43,340 bases of DNA from Vibrio ostreicida. GTDB taxonomy: Bacteria; Pseudomonadota; Gammaproteobacteria; Enterobacterales; Vibrionaceae. The notes beneath the pieces were generated by a model. It did not search any database. It saw only the letters and a program-made list of their open reading frames with translations, and was not told the DNA's origin. Positions 15,151-23,268 of this stretch are shown here, piece after piece (position 1 is the stretch's first letter; each line of letters opens with the position of its first letter). The DNA lies in the NCBI RefSeq assembly GCF_013074385.2, contig NZ_JABEYA020000024.1, forward strand, positions 1 to 43,340. Direction: 5' to 3'. A program made the translations under genes and the position numbers.

Positions 15151-16325
15151 TGAGCCCATTGATTCCACCGCCACTGAGCCTCTATGTCCATATTCCGTGG
15201 TGCGTACAAAAATGTCCGTACTGTGATTTTAATTCTCACACTCTGAAAAACGACATTCCAGAGCAGGAATACATCGCTGCACTCCTCCAAGACCTCGATA
15301 CTGATATTGCGCGTTATGACCTCAACGCCACCCCAAGGCAGTTAGCATCGATTTTTATTGGCGGCGGTACACCCAGTTTGATTTCAGCCCAAGGCATCGC
15401 AGATCTTCTAGAGGGTATTGATCAACGCGTCCCTTTTAAAGACGGCATTGAAATCACGATGGAGGCGAATCCAGGCACCATTGAAGCGGAACGATTTCTA
15501 GGCTATAGAAAGGCAGGAGTCACTCGCATATCCATCGGTGTGCAAAGCTTCGAACAAGAGAAGCTGGAAACACTGGGAAGAATTCACGGTAAAACCGAAG
15601 CCATTTACGCCGCTCAACTCGCACACACCATTGGCTTAAAGAGTTTTAATCTGGATTTGATGCACGGCCTGCCCAACCAAACCACAGAACAAGCGATCGA
15701 TGATCTAGATAAAGCCATTGCGCTTTCACCGCCTCACCTGTCTTGGTATCAGCTAACAATTGAGCCCAACACGTTGTTCTATTCTCAGCCGCCCGTGCTC
15801 CCTGATGATGATGCACTTTGGGATATTTTTGAGTTGGGGCACCAAAAACTGGCTGAGGCTGGCTATGTCCAGTATGAAATATCCGGATACAGCAAACCTG
15901 ACTTTCAATGCCAGCACAATTTAAATTACTGGCGCTTTGGAGACTATCTTGGAATTGGCTGTGGCGCTCATGGGAAGCTGAGCTTTCCTGATGGAAGAAT
16001 CGTGAGAACAACAAAAGTGAAGCACCCTAAAGGGTATTTATCTGCTTACCAAAACCTTGTCAAACCGTATCTTGACAGCGAACACATTGTCGCAGATTGC
16101 GATCGCCCATTTGAATTTTTTATGAACCGCTTCCGTCTCATTGAGGCCTGTCCCAAGCAAGATTTCATAGATACAACTGGCCTTAGCCTAGACATTATTC
16201 AGCCAACAATAGAATGGGCGAAGCAAATGGATTACCTCAACGAGTCCACCACCCATTGGCAGATCACTCACAAGGGGAAGCTGTTTCTCAATGATCTCCT
16301 TGCTGCGTTTATGGCAGACGAGTAA
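15150..16325 (+). CDS. hemW: HemW, radical SAM heme chaperone
   Basis: HemW belongs to the HemN-like radical SAM family but is thought to bind and hand over heme rather than oxidise coproporphyrinogen. The 391-aa protein has the 4Fe-4S motif CVQKCPYC (residues 18-25), FIGGGTPSL near residue 70 and VTRISIGVQSFEQEKL near 128. The start overlaps the rdgB stop by one base, so translation is coupled. The extra HemN-type N-terminal cysteine features are absent, which argues against true HemN. Older databases call it oxygen-independent coproporphyrinogen III oxidase. Confidence 0.93.
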   Translation: MSPLIPPPLSLYVHIPWCVQKCPYCDFNSHTLKNDIPEQEYIAALLQDLDTDIARYDLNATPRQLASIFIGGGTPSLISAQGIADLLEGIDQRVPFKDGIEITMEANPGTIEAERFLGYRKAGVTRISIGVQSFEQEKLETLGRIHGKTEAIYAAQLAHTIGLKSFNLDLMHGLPNQTTEQAIDDLDKAIALSPPHLSWYQLTIEPNTLFYSQPPVLPDDDALWDIFELGHQKLAEAGYVQYEISGYSKPDFQCQHNLNYWRFGDYLGIGCGAHGKLSFPDGRIVRTTKVKHPKGYLSAYQNLVKPYLDSEHIVADCDRPFEFFMNRFRLIEACPKQDFIDTTGLSLDIIQPTIEWAKQMDYLNESTTHWQITHKGKLFLNDLLAAFMADE

Positions 16326-16333
16326 CAACAAAA

Positions 16334-16363
16334 CGAAGTGGTGTGCACCAGCAAACCACTTCG
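16334..16363 (-). terminator. glsB terminator
   Basis: CGAAGTGGT (16334-16342) and ACCACTTCG (16355-16363) form a 9-bp stem. On the minus strand the stem is followed by TTTTGTTGTT, so it ends glsB; on the plus strand it may also slow hemW read-through. Confidence 0.75.
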
Positions 16364-16368
16364 ACTCG

Positions 16369-17289
16369 TTAGAATATTGAACGCCCAATACGCTCAGACA
16401 AGAGTTCCAAGGTGCGGGTACCTGCCAGACTATTCCCTGATGGATCCAGCTCAGGAGACCACACAGCAATGGTCATTTCACCGGGTACAATGGCGATGAT
16501 CCCACCACCCACTCCGGATTTGCCCGGCATACCCACTCGGTAAGCAAATTCTCCCGCGCCATCGTACAATCCACACGTCGCCAATAACGCATTCAGTTGT
16601 TTGGTTTGTGTCGGAGTGACGACTTGTTTACGCGTTTGTACAGAGGTTCCCTTGTTCGCTAGATAGCTAAAGGTTTTGGCTAAATCAACACAGCTCATTT
16701 TCAAAGCACAGGCATGAAAATAATTACTAAGTACTGGAATCACTTGATTGTCGAAGTTCCCAAAAGATCGCATAAGATAAGCAATCGCAGCATTGCGGTC
16801 GCTGTGCATCATCTCAGATGAGGCAACTTTTTTGTCGTAACAGATGTGTGTGTCACCAGATAGTTGACGAACAAATTCCAGCAAACGTTGCCTTGGTGCG
16901 GATAAACGACTTTGTAGCATATCAGCGACTACGATCGCTCCAGCATTGATAAATGGGTTACGTGGAATACCCTGCTCCATCTCTAGTTGGATCAGTGAAT
17001 TGAATGCTTGACCAGACGGCTCTTTCCCGACCCTAGACCAAATTTCTTCAGGCGTATAGATGCTCATGGCTAAGGTTAGACTCAGCGCTTTAGAAATTGA
17101 CTGAATTGAAAATGACTCATCCGCGTTACCCGCTTTGAAGACTTCCCCCTTATTGGTAAACACGGCAATCGCGAGCTTATTCGCCGGAATCTTCGCCAGT
17201 GCGGGGATGTAGTCTGCGACTTTTCCCTGACCAAGTAACGGCCGGACTTCTTGTAGGATGCTCTCTAATATTTCTTTTGTCGGTTTCAT
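16369..17289 (-). CDS. glsB: Glutaminase
   Basis: This serine-dependent beta-lactamase-fold enzyme turns glutamine into glutamate and ammonia. The 306-aa sequence matches the GlsB length (E. coli 308). The catalytic Ser-X-X-Lys is seen in SFSIQSISKALSL near residue 66, and NPFINAGAIV near 113 and GMPGKSGVGGGIIAIVPG near 255 are family motifs. It lies 101 bases downstream of trmB on the same strand, beyond a strong terminator, so it probably has its own promoter in that gap. Confidence 0.95.
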   Translation of the reverse strand: MKPTKEILESILQEVRPLLGQGKVADYIPALAKIPANKLAIAVFTNKGEVFKAGNADESFSIQSISKALSLTLAMSIYTPEEIWSRVGKEPSGQAFNSLIQLEMEQGIPRNPFINAGAIVVADMLQSRLSAPRQRLLEFVRQLSGDTHICYDKKVASSEMMHSDRNAAIAYLMRSFGNFDNQVIPVLSNYFHACALKMSCVDLAKTFSYLANKGTSVQTRKQVVTPTQTKQLNALLATCGLYDGAGEFAYRVGMPGKSGVGGGIIAIVPGEMTIAVWSPELDPSGNSLAGTRTLELLSERIGRSIF

Positions 17290-17333
17290 TAGTTACCTAT
17301 ATTTCAAAGGCTTATTATTATTCTTATAGGGTC

Positions 17334-17366
17334 AAAAAAGCCAACATCGAAAATGTTGGCTTTTCA
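17334..17366 (-). terminator. trmB terminator (bidirectional form)
   Basis: AAAAGCCAACAT (17335-17346) pairs with ATGTTGGCTTTT (17353-17364) around a short loop, with T-rich sequence on both sides. It lies 25 bases after the trmB stop. Confidence 0.88.
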
Positions 17367-17390
17367 ATTCATTTTAGCTCGCCGATAGTT

Positions 17391-18110
17391 TTAGCTCACG
17401 CGTTTAAACTTGATGTCCCACACTCCGTGGCCCAGTCGATGTCCACGCGCTTCAAACTTGGTCAATGGACGCTCTTCAGGACGAGGCACAAAATCCCCAT
17501 CCACAGCGATGTTCTCATAGCCAGGCGCATTATCCATTACTTCAATCATATGTTGCGCATAATTTTCCCAATCAGTCGCCATATGAAAGACACCGGCCTC
17601 CACGATCAGTTTCTCTCGCACCATCTCGGCAAAGTCTAGTTGGACAATACGACGTTTATGGTGACGCTTCTTGTGCCAAGGGTCTGGAAAAAACAGTTGC
17701 AATGTTGCCAAACTGCTATCGGGAATCATATGAGCAAACACTTCAACAGCATCATGACACATAACTCGTAAGTTAGTAACACCCGCTTCACGAGCGTCAG
17801 CCAAACAAGCTCCTACACCTGGACTATGTACTTCAATGCCAAGAAAGTTCTTTTCTGGCGAGTTTTTTGCCATTTCAACAAGCGACGCCCCCATACCGAA
17901 ACCGATTTCCAACACGACTGGATTATCGTTTCCAAAAACGGCTTTCCAATCTAAAAGCTCGGGTTGGTAATCGATGCCCATTGTCGGCCAGCATTCATTC
18001 ATTGCGTTTTCCTGACCTTTGGTCAGTCGGCCTTCACGACGAACAAAACTGCGCACTTTACGTATCAGCTTACCGTCTTGGTTGTATTCGTTGGTGGTCA
18101 CTTCACTCAT
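17391..18110 (-). CDS. trmB: tRNA (guanine46-N7)-methyltransferase
   Basis: TrmB places the N7-methyl group on G46 of the tRNA variable loop using SAM. The 239-aa length equals that of E. coli TrmB. The SAM-binding motif VLEIGFGMGASLVEMA is near residue 66, FLGIEVHSPGVGACL near 88, and the family signature LFFPDPWHKKRHHKRRI near 140 is intact. It diverges from mutY across a gap of about 180 bases. A terminator follows it. Confidence 0.97.
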   Translation of the reverse strand: MSEVTTNEYNQDGKLIRKVRSFVRREGRLTKGQENAMNECWPTMGIDYQPELLDWKAVFGNDNPVVLEIGFGMGASLVEMAKNSPEKNFLGIEVHSPGVGACLADAREAGVTNLRVMCHDAVEVFAHMIPDSSLATLQLFFPDPWHKKRHHKRRIVQLDFAEMVREKLIVEAGVFHMATDWENYAQHMIEVMDNAPGYENIAVDGDFVPRPEERPLTKFEARGHRLGHGVWDIKFKRVS

Positions 18111-18293
18111 GATTTCGCCTGTCTAAAAATTGCTCTCGACTGAAAGGGATTGTGATTATCCAAAGAATCGACACAGGTGCAAGTATTTTAGGTCAATTCA
18201 CGTAGATTAAACCCTTACATTTTATCGGTTGTACTTTAGTCAAAATCTATGGTGCAATTTTACTTCTCTCAAACAATAACTATAGAGCATGTC

Positions 18294-19349
18294 GTGACCT
18301 CTTTTGCCAAAGCCATTTTAGAATGGTATGACGCCTACGGAAGGAAAAGCCTTCCCTGGCAACAAGACAAAACCGCCTACAGTGTGTGGCTGTCGGAAAT
18401 TATGCTGCAACAGACGCAAGTGGCGACTGTCATTCCCTATTACCAACGATTTTTGGAACGATTTCCATCAGTCACAGCCCTTGCCAACGCAGAGCAAGAT
18501 GAGGTCCTGCATTTGTGGACAGGGTTAGGCTACTACGCCAGAGCGCGAAACCTACACAAAGCAGCCAAAATCGTCACTGAGCAGTATGACGGTGAATTTC
18601 CTCTCGATATCGAAGAAATGAATGCCTTACCCGGCATTGGGCGTTCAACCGCAGCGGCCATTCTCTCTTCTGTTTATAAACAGCCTCACGCCATACTCGA
18701 TGGCAATGTCAAACGAACGTTGGCACGCAGTTTTGCCGTAGAGGGCTGGCCAGGTCAAAAGAAGGTCGAAAATCAACTTTGGGAACACGCGCAAACCCAC
18801 ACACCTAATATTGATGTCGATAAATACAATCAGGCGATGATGGACATGGGTGCCATGATCTGCACACGCAGCAGGCCCAAGTGCACGTTATGCCCTGTCT
18901 CCGGATTTTGCCAAGCCAACAAGCAAGGTAACCCTCTCGATTATCCTGGGAAAAAGCCCAAGAAAGAGAAGCCCGTTAAGCAAACATGGTTCATTATGCT
19001 TCACCATAAGGGTCGGGTGTGGCTTGAACAACGGCCACAAACAGGAATTTGGGGTGGTCTATTCTGTTTCCCAGAACACTCACACCCAGATTTAGAGCAT
19101 CAACTCGGATTACGCAGTATCAGCGAACACCATCTTGTCAGACGTGAACAACTCATTGCTTTTCGTCATACCTTCAGTCACTACCATCTCGATATCACAC
19201 CAATTTTGGTAAACTTATCAAATCAACCTGATGTGGTGATGGAAGGAAGCAAAGGTCTTTGGTATAACTTGTCACAACCTGAAGAAATAGGATTGGCCGC
19301 CCCAGTCAAACAATTACTGGAAAGCCTTCCTTTCGAACTTCAACAATGA
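18294..19349 (+). CDS. mutY: A/G-specific adenine DNA glycosylase
   Basis: MutY removes adenine mispaired with 8-oxoguanine, preventing G:C to T:A mutation. The helix-hairpin-helix NALPGIGRSTAAAILS carries the LPGVG-type motif, and the catalytic Asp follows in AILDGNVKRTLAR. A 4Fe-4S cluster motif with C-X6-C-X2-C-X5-C spacing is present (CTRSRPKCTLCPVSGFC), and a C-terminal Nudix-like domain reads the 8-oxoG. I chose the GTG at 18294, which gives 351 aa and the usual short N-terminus; an in-frame ATG at 18249 adds 15 residues and has no ribosome site. It leads mutY-yggX-mltC. Confidence 0.94.
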   Translation: MTSFAKAILEWYDAYGRKSLPWQQDKTAYSVWLSEIMLQQTQVATVIPYYQRFLERFPSVTALANAEQDEVLHLWTGLGYYARARNLHKAAKIVTEQYDGEFPLDIEEMNALPGIGRSTAAAILSSVYKQPHAILDGNVKRTLARSFAVEGWPGQKKVENQLWEHAQTHTPNIDVDKYNQAMMDMGAMICTRSRPKCTLCPVSGFCQANKQGNPLDYPGKKPKKEKPVKQTWFIMLHHKGRVWLEQRPQTGIWGGLFCFPEHSHPDLEHQLGLRSISEHHLVRREQLIAFRHTFSHYHLDITPILVNLSNQPDVVMEGSKGLWYNLSQPEEIGLAAPVKQLLESLPFELQQ

Positions 19350-19368
19350 TTAACGTTAAGGAATCACT

Positions 19369-19641
19369 ATGAGCCGCACTGTATTCTGTGCTCGACTACA
19401 GAAAGACGCTGAAGGTCTGGACTTTCAACTGTACCCGGGTGACTTGGGCAAACGTATTTTTGACACCGTCTCCAAACAAGCTTGGGCTGAATGGCAAAGC
19501 AAGCAAACCATGCTGATCAATGAAAAAAAACTCAACATGATGGATCCCGAGCACCGTCAGCTGTTGGAAACAGAAATGGTCAACTTTCTTTTTGAAGGTA
19601 AGGACGTTCATATAGAAGGCTATACCCCTCCGAGTCAATAG
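19369..19641 (+). CDS. yggX: YggX, probable Fe(II)-trafficking protein
   Basis: The 90-aa protein opens MSRTVFCARLQKDAEGLDF, with the conserved Cys7 that gives YggX its redox role, and continues with PYPGDLGKRIF-like and KQTMLINEKKLNMMDPEHR segments. YggX helps protect iron-sulfur clusters from oxidation and is part of the SoxRS response in enterobacteria. It follows mutY, itself an iron-sulfur enzyme, by 19 bases with AAGGA upstream. This neighbourhood is conserved across gammaproteobacteria. Confidence 0.95.
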   Translation: MSRTVFCARLQKDAEGLDFQLYPGDLGKRIFDTVSKQAWAEWQSKQTMLINEKKLNMMDPEHRQLLETEMVNFLFEGKDVHIEGYTPPSQ

Positions 19642-19713
19642 TGGTAGGGGTCTAGGTTAAGGAAACCTCAATGGCATCATCGCGTCTGCTTGGTGTCATT
19701 TTTTAGGAAGAAT

Positions 19714-20850
19714 ATGAAAACGCTCAGTTACTTTATTTTGGTCATGTTGTTGGCGGGCTGTAGCCGTGAATTTATCGAAAATATATACGATATCAATTAT
19801 GAACCAACCAACCGCTTTGCCAAAAACCTTGCCGAACTGCCTGGGCAATTTGAGAAAGACACTGGTGCTCTCAATGCGCTGATCAATAGCTTTTCCGGTA
19901 ATATTGAAAAACGTTGGGGCCGCAGTCAAATCAAGTTTGCTGGCAAAAGTAACTACGTTAAGTATATTGACAACTACCTAAGCCGCTCAGAAGTCAATTT
20001 TGACAAAGGCACTATCATTATTGAAACCGTTTCTCCTACAGACCCCAAGCAACACCTCAAAAATGCCATTGTTACCACACTACTCACTCCTGATGATCCT
20101 GCAAATGTCGATTTATTTTCTTCCAAAGCCATCAAACTAGAAGGGCAACCCTTCCTGTACCAACAGGTACTTGACCAAGATAGCAAGCCGATTCAGTGGT
20201 CGTGGCGTGCAAACCGATATGCCGATTATCTTATTGCGCACAAGCTAAAAGTCAAAGACGTCGATTTCAAAAAAGCCTACTACGTTGAAATCCCCATGGT
20301 AGAGAATCAATTTGAGATCCGCAGCTACAAATACGCAGACATTGTCCAAAAAGCCTCTCGAAAGTACGGGATCTCAGAAGACTTGATCTATGCCATCATC
20401 AAAACAGAAAGTAGCTTTAACCCTTACGCGGTAAGCTGGGCTAATGCGTATGGCTTAATGCAAGTCGTCCCTAAAACCGCTGGAAAGGATGTGTTTAAAC
20501 TGGTCAAAAAGAAATCTGGACAACCATCACCGGAGTACTTGTTTAATCCAGAAAATAATATCGATACTGGCACGGCCTATTTCTATATCCTAAAAAATCG
20601 CTACCTCAAAGCGGTACAAGACCCTCTTTCTCTCGAATACAGTATGATTTCTGCCTATAACGGGGGCACAGGAGGCGTTCTAAATACCTTTAACCGAAAT
20701 AACCGAAAACGCGCCATGAGTGACCTCAACTCACTCCAACCTAATCAAGTCTATTGGGCACTGACAAAAAAGCATCCGAACGCTGAAGCTCGTCGGTATC
20801 TTGAAAAAGTAACAAAATTTAAGAAGGATTTTAACGCAAGTAAAACCTAA
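19714..20850 (+). CDS. mltC: Membrane-bound lytic murein transglycosylase C
   Basis: MltC is an outer-membrane lipoprotein that cuts peptidoglycan glycan strands, forming 1,6-anhydro ends. The N-terminus MKTLSYFILVMLLAGC has a lipobox LAGC with the lipidated cysteine at residue 16. The catalytic SLT domain, about residues 215-370, shows the key Glu in IKTESSFNPYAVSWANAYGL followed by MQVVPKTAGKDV and SAYNGGTGGVL. ATG 19714 follows TAGGAAG and gives 378 aa; an in-frame ATG at 19690 adds eight residues before the signal and is unlikely. Confidence 0.95.
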   Translation: MKTLSYFILVMLLAGCSREFIENIYDINYEPTNRFAKNLAELPGQFEKDTGALNALINSFSGNIEKRWGRSQIKFAGKSNYVKYIDNYLSRSEVNFDKGTIIIETVSPTDPKQHLKNAIVTTLLTPDDPANVDLFSSKAIKLEGQPFLYQQVLDQDSKPIQWSWRANRYADYLIAHKLKVKDVDFKKAYYVEIPMVENQFEIRSYKYADIVQKASRKYGISEDLIYAIIKTESSFNPYAVSWANAYGLMQVVPKTAGKDVFKLVKKKSGQPSPEYLFNPENNIDTGTAYFYILKNRYLKAVQDPLSLEYSMISAYNGGTGGVLNTFNRNNRKRAMSDLNSLQPNQVYWALTKKHPNAEARRYLEKVTKFKKDFNASKT

Positions 20851-20913
20851 CCCTCAAAAACGCCTAAATTATCAGCAGATAACCACTTTTTGTGTTTTTT
20901 TTCCAAAAAAAAG

Positions 20914-20942
20914 TTGACGGGAAGCCGTAAAATCCGTTTAAT
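20914..20942 (+). promoter_or_regulatory. Promoter of first tRNA unit
   Basis: TTGACG (20914-20919), a 17-base spacer and TTTAAT (20937-20942) precede the first tRNA by 11 bases, followed by a GC-rich discriminator typical of stringently controlled stable-RNA promoters. The second unit has the same design. Confidence 0.85.
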
Positions 20943-20953
20943 AGCGCTCCGTT

Positions 20954-21029
20954 GCCCGGATAGCTCAGTCGGTAGAGCAGAGGATTGAAAATCCTCGTGT
21001 CGGTGGTTCGATTCCGCCTCCGGGCACCA
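20954..21029 (+). tRNA. tRNA-Phe (GAA)
   Basis: A 76-base cloverleaf with acceptor GCCCGGA/TCCGGGC, anticodon loop containing GAA, T loop TTCGATT and encoded CCA. First gene of a four-tRNA unit with its own promoter. Confidence 0.98.
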
Positions 21030-21079
21030 TGATTTTTATTGCTGCTCACGCATCAATATACGTGCAAAAATATTAGTGT

Positions 21080-21155
<76 letters not shown>

Positions 21156-21160
21156 TTTTT

Positions 21161-21236
21161 GCCTCGATAGCTCAGTCGGTAGAGCAGAGGATTGAAAATC
21201 CTCGTGTCGGTGGTTCGATTCCGCCTCGAGGCACCA
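21161..21236 (+). tRNA. tRNA-Phe (GAA), acceptor-stem variant
   Basis: Identical to the other Phe copies in the D, anticodon and T arms, but the acceptor is GCCTCGA/TCGAGGC. Positions 4:69 and 5:68 are changed on both sides, so pairing is kept. CCA is encoded. Known PheRS identity bases (anticodon, A73, U20) are intact, so it should still be charged with Phe. Confidence 0.97.
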
Positions 21237-21286
21237 TATAGTAGATTAACTCGGTATCACTAGTATCAGAGTTAATGGCAAATAAT

Positions 21287-21362
21287 TCCTCCTTAGCTCA
21301 GTTGGTAGAGCGACGGACTGTTAATCCGCAGGTCGCTGGTTCGAGCCCAGCAGGAGGAGCCA
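21287..21362 (+). tRNA. tRNA-Asn (GTT)
   Basis: A 76-base cloverleaf with acceptor TCCTCCT/AGGAGGA, anticodon GTT in ACTGTTAAT, and encoded CCA. Last gene of the first unit; a terminator follows six bases later. Confidence 0.98.
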
Positions 21363-21367
21363 CTTTT

Positions 21368-21397
21368 AAAGCCAAGTCGAAAGACTTGGCTTTTTTT
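21368..21397 (+). terminator. Terminator of first tRNA unit
   Basis: AAAGCCAAGTC pairs with GACTTGGCTTT around a GAAA tetraloop, followed by a T run to 21397. This is a classical strong terminator. Confidence 0.95.
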
Positions 21398-21753
21398 GTC
21401 AGTCACGCCTTTTCATTATTCTCTGCGATTCAACAGTAAAATCCGCCCCCTGCTTTGAAAGCATGACTGGTTGTTTTTCATGTATTTAGGCATCAAAGCC
21501 GGAAACTCTCTCGATATAAACCAAGGATTCAAACTCAAATCCCGCTGGGCAAGTAGAAACTTAGACTGTTAATCCTCGTCTAAGCGATAAAAAGTACGCA
21601 TTAATATTGTTTTTTCGTGCTTATAACCCGTTTATTACCGACTCTTTGTAATACGACTTATCATACTGGCTATGAACTTCTTGCTGAAAATGAGCAAAAA
21701 CAGCCCATTAAGTATAGAAAAACAACAAACGAGATTATTTTTGCAATTTAATG
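21398..21753. other. Non-coding gap between tRNA units, with a possible tRNA-Asn scrap
   Basis: No gene is visible in these 356 bases. GACTGTTAATCC at 21564-21575 is identical to 12 bases of the tRNA-Asn anticodon arm, and GTAGA lies at the matching distance upstream, so a decayed tRNA-Asn fragment is possible. The same bases sit in a chance-compatible inverted repeat CTTAGAC/GTCTAAG. The right part is AT-rich and leads into the next tRNA promoter. Confidence 0.4.
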
Positions 21754-21782
21754 TTGACCTCCAAGGCGAAAAGCATTTTAAT
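21754..21782 (+). promoter_or_regulatory. Promoter of second tRNA unit
   Basis: TTGACC (21754-21759), a 17-base spacer and TTTAAT (21777-21782), with the first tRNA base 10 bases further on. The design and the -10 hexamer are identical to those of the first unit. Confidence 0.85.
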
Positions 21783-21792
21783 ACACCTCGTT

Positions 21793-21868
21793 GCCCGGAT
21801 AGCTCAGTCGGTAGAGCAGAGGATTGAAAATCCTCGTGTCGGTGGTTCGATTCCGCCTCCGGGCACCA
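21793..21868 (+). tRNA. tRNA-Phe (GAA)
   Basis: 76 bases, identical in sequence to the Phe copy at 20954, with encoded CCA. First gene of a five-tRNA unit. Confidence 0.98.
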
Positions 21869-21920
21869 CAGTTATTACTTGTTGGTGCGTTTACACACGG
21901 ACAAGATTAAAGATTAGTGT

Positions 21921-21996
<76 letters not shown>

Positions 21997-22010
21997 TTTA
22001 TACCAATAAT

Positions 22011-22086
22011 TCCTCCTTAGCTCAGTTGGTAGAGCGACGGACTGTTAATCCGCAGGTCGCTGGTTCGAGCCCAGCAGGAGGAGCCA
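22011..22086 (+). tRNA. tRNA-Asn (GTT)
   Basis: 76 bases, same sequence as the Asn copy at 21287, with CCA. It is preceded by the same AATAAT motif. Confidence 0.98.
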
Positions 22087-22121
22087 CCTTCAATCATCAA
22101 GTAGATACTTGTTGATAAAGT

Positions 22122-22197
<76 letters not shown>

Positions 22198-22211
22198 TTT
22201 ACATCTATAGT

Positions 22212-22287
22212 TCCTCCTTAGCTCAGTTGGTAGAGCGACGGACTGTTAATCCGCAGGTCGCTGGTTCGAGCCCAGCAGGAGGAGCCA
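22212..22287 (+). tRNA. tRNA-Asn (GTT)
   Basis: 76 bases, same as the other Asn copies, with CCA. Last gene of the second unit. Confidence 0.98.
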
Positions 22288-22293
22288 CTTTTC

Positions 22294-22323
22294 AAAAGCC
22301 TCATCATTTGATGAGGCTTTTTT
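22294..22323 (+). terminator. Terminator of second tRNA unit
   Basis: AAAAGCCTCATCA pairs with TGATGAGGCTTTT, with further T residues after the stem. It starts seven bases after the last tRNA. Confidence 0.95.
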
Positions 22324-22363
22324 ACATCTCAGTAAAATTCACAGATTCCTCTCTTCTTCGCAT

Positions 22364-22394
22364 AAAAAAAGCCCCAGTCATCGACTGGGGCTTT
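22364..22394 (-). terminator. plsC terminator
   Basis: AGCCCCAGTC (22370-22379) pairs with GACTGGGGCT (22383-22392). On the minus strand the stem is followed by a run of T residues, so it ends plsC. It converges with the tRNA terminator. Confidence 0.9.
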
Positions 22395-22421
22395 ACAGTG
22401 GCTACGATTGAACCTAGCGGA

Positions 22422-23156
22422 TTAAAGGCCTTGCTGGCGGTTGAGCGTCTCAACTTCTTCGTCTAGTTCAGCCAACTTATCCTTCATTTGTTGATGGCAC
22501 CCATCAGCCAATTGACGAACGTCTTCTTTGGTTTTACCTTCTATGCTAACGGGTGGCATCATTTCGACGATGACATGGCCATTATTCCAGCGATTAAACT
22601 TGAGTCCATCGGTTGAGCTACACACGATAGGAACAATGGCCGCCTTGGCGCCCAGAGCTGCATGAAACGCGCCTTTTTTAAAAGGCAGTAAGCCTCGCCC
22701 ACGTGAACGTGTCCCTTCGGGAAACATCCATACAGACACATCACTTTGATTCATGCTGTCCACTACTTGATCGATTGTACTTTTGGCTTTAGAACGATTG
22801 GCGCGATCAATAAGAATGTTTCCAGTTAACCAGTAAAGCTGGCCAAACAATGGCATCCAAGCCAGGCTTTTCTTACCCACAGTGACCACTTTAGGGGTCA
22901 CCGCTGAAGAAACGGTAAACAAATCCCAGTTGTTTTGATGATTCGCAATATACACATGTTGACCACGCTGATAAGCATCTTGAGGCAGTCGTAAATCAAG
23001 TTTGATGCCAAACACCCGAGACATCTTGCCAAATAGGCGGCCAAAGGTAAAAACGTGTTTGGGGTTACGTGGGCTCAGTAAACAATAGCCACAACCAAAT
23101 ACGAACATCAAAATAGCAAACAGCGCGACGGCAAATACACGCAAAAGTGCAATCAT
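22422..23156 (-). CDS. plsC: 1-acyl-sn-glycerol-3-phosphate acyltransferase
   Basis: PlsC adds the second acyl chain to lysophosphatidic acid, making phosphatidic acid at the inner membrane. The 244-aa protein has an N-terminal membrane helix, the catalytic HX4D motif in IANHQNNWD near residue 72, and the substrate-binding FPEGTRSRGRGL near 145. GGAG lies upstream of the ATG. It is separated from murA by a terminator, so it is its own unit. Several acyltransferases share these motifs; a second plsC paralogue elsewhere in the genome is possible. Confidence 0.9.
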   Translation of the reverse strand: MIALLRVFAVALFAILMFVFGCGYCLLSPRNPKHVFTFGRLFGKMSRVFGIKLDLRLPQDAYQRGQHVYIANHQNNWDLFTVSSAVTPKVVTVGKKSLAWMPLFGQLYWLTGNILIDRANRSKAKSTIDQVVDSMNQSDVSVWMFPEGTRSRGRGLLPFKKGAFHAALGAKAAIVPIVCSSTDGLKFNRWNNGHVIVEMMPPVSIEGKTKEDVRQLADGCHQQMKDKLAELDEEVETLNRQQGL

Positions 23157-23228
23157 TGGTTCTTCTCCAACAACAGAAAGGTCAGTAATATTTGTCCATG
23201 ACTCTAACTGATCTAACGCTCATAAAAA

Positions 23229-23250
23229 AGCCGAAACTTACGCTTCGGCT
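23229..23250 (-). terminator. murA terminator
   Basis: AGCCGAA (23229-23235) and TTCGGCT (23244-23250) form the stem, and on the minus strand TTTTTT follows. It closes the mla-ibaG-murA operon 19 bases after murA. Confidence 0.85.
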
Positions 23251-23268
23251 TACATTTGTTAGCTGAGA

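Noticed and set aside
22227..22466. 79-aa reading frame across the last tRNA-Asn and the plsC end
   Set aside because: It overlaps a tRNA, two terminators and the plsC stop, so it is not a gene.
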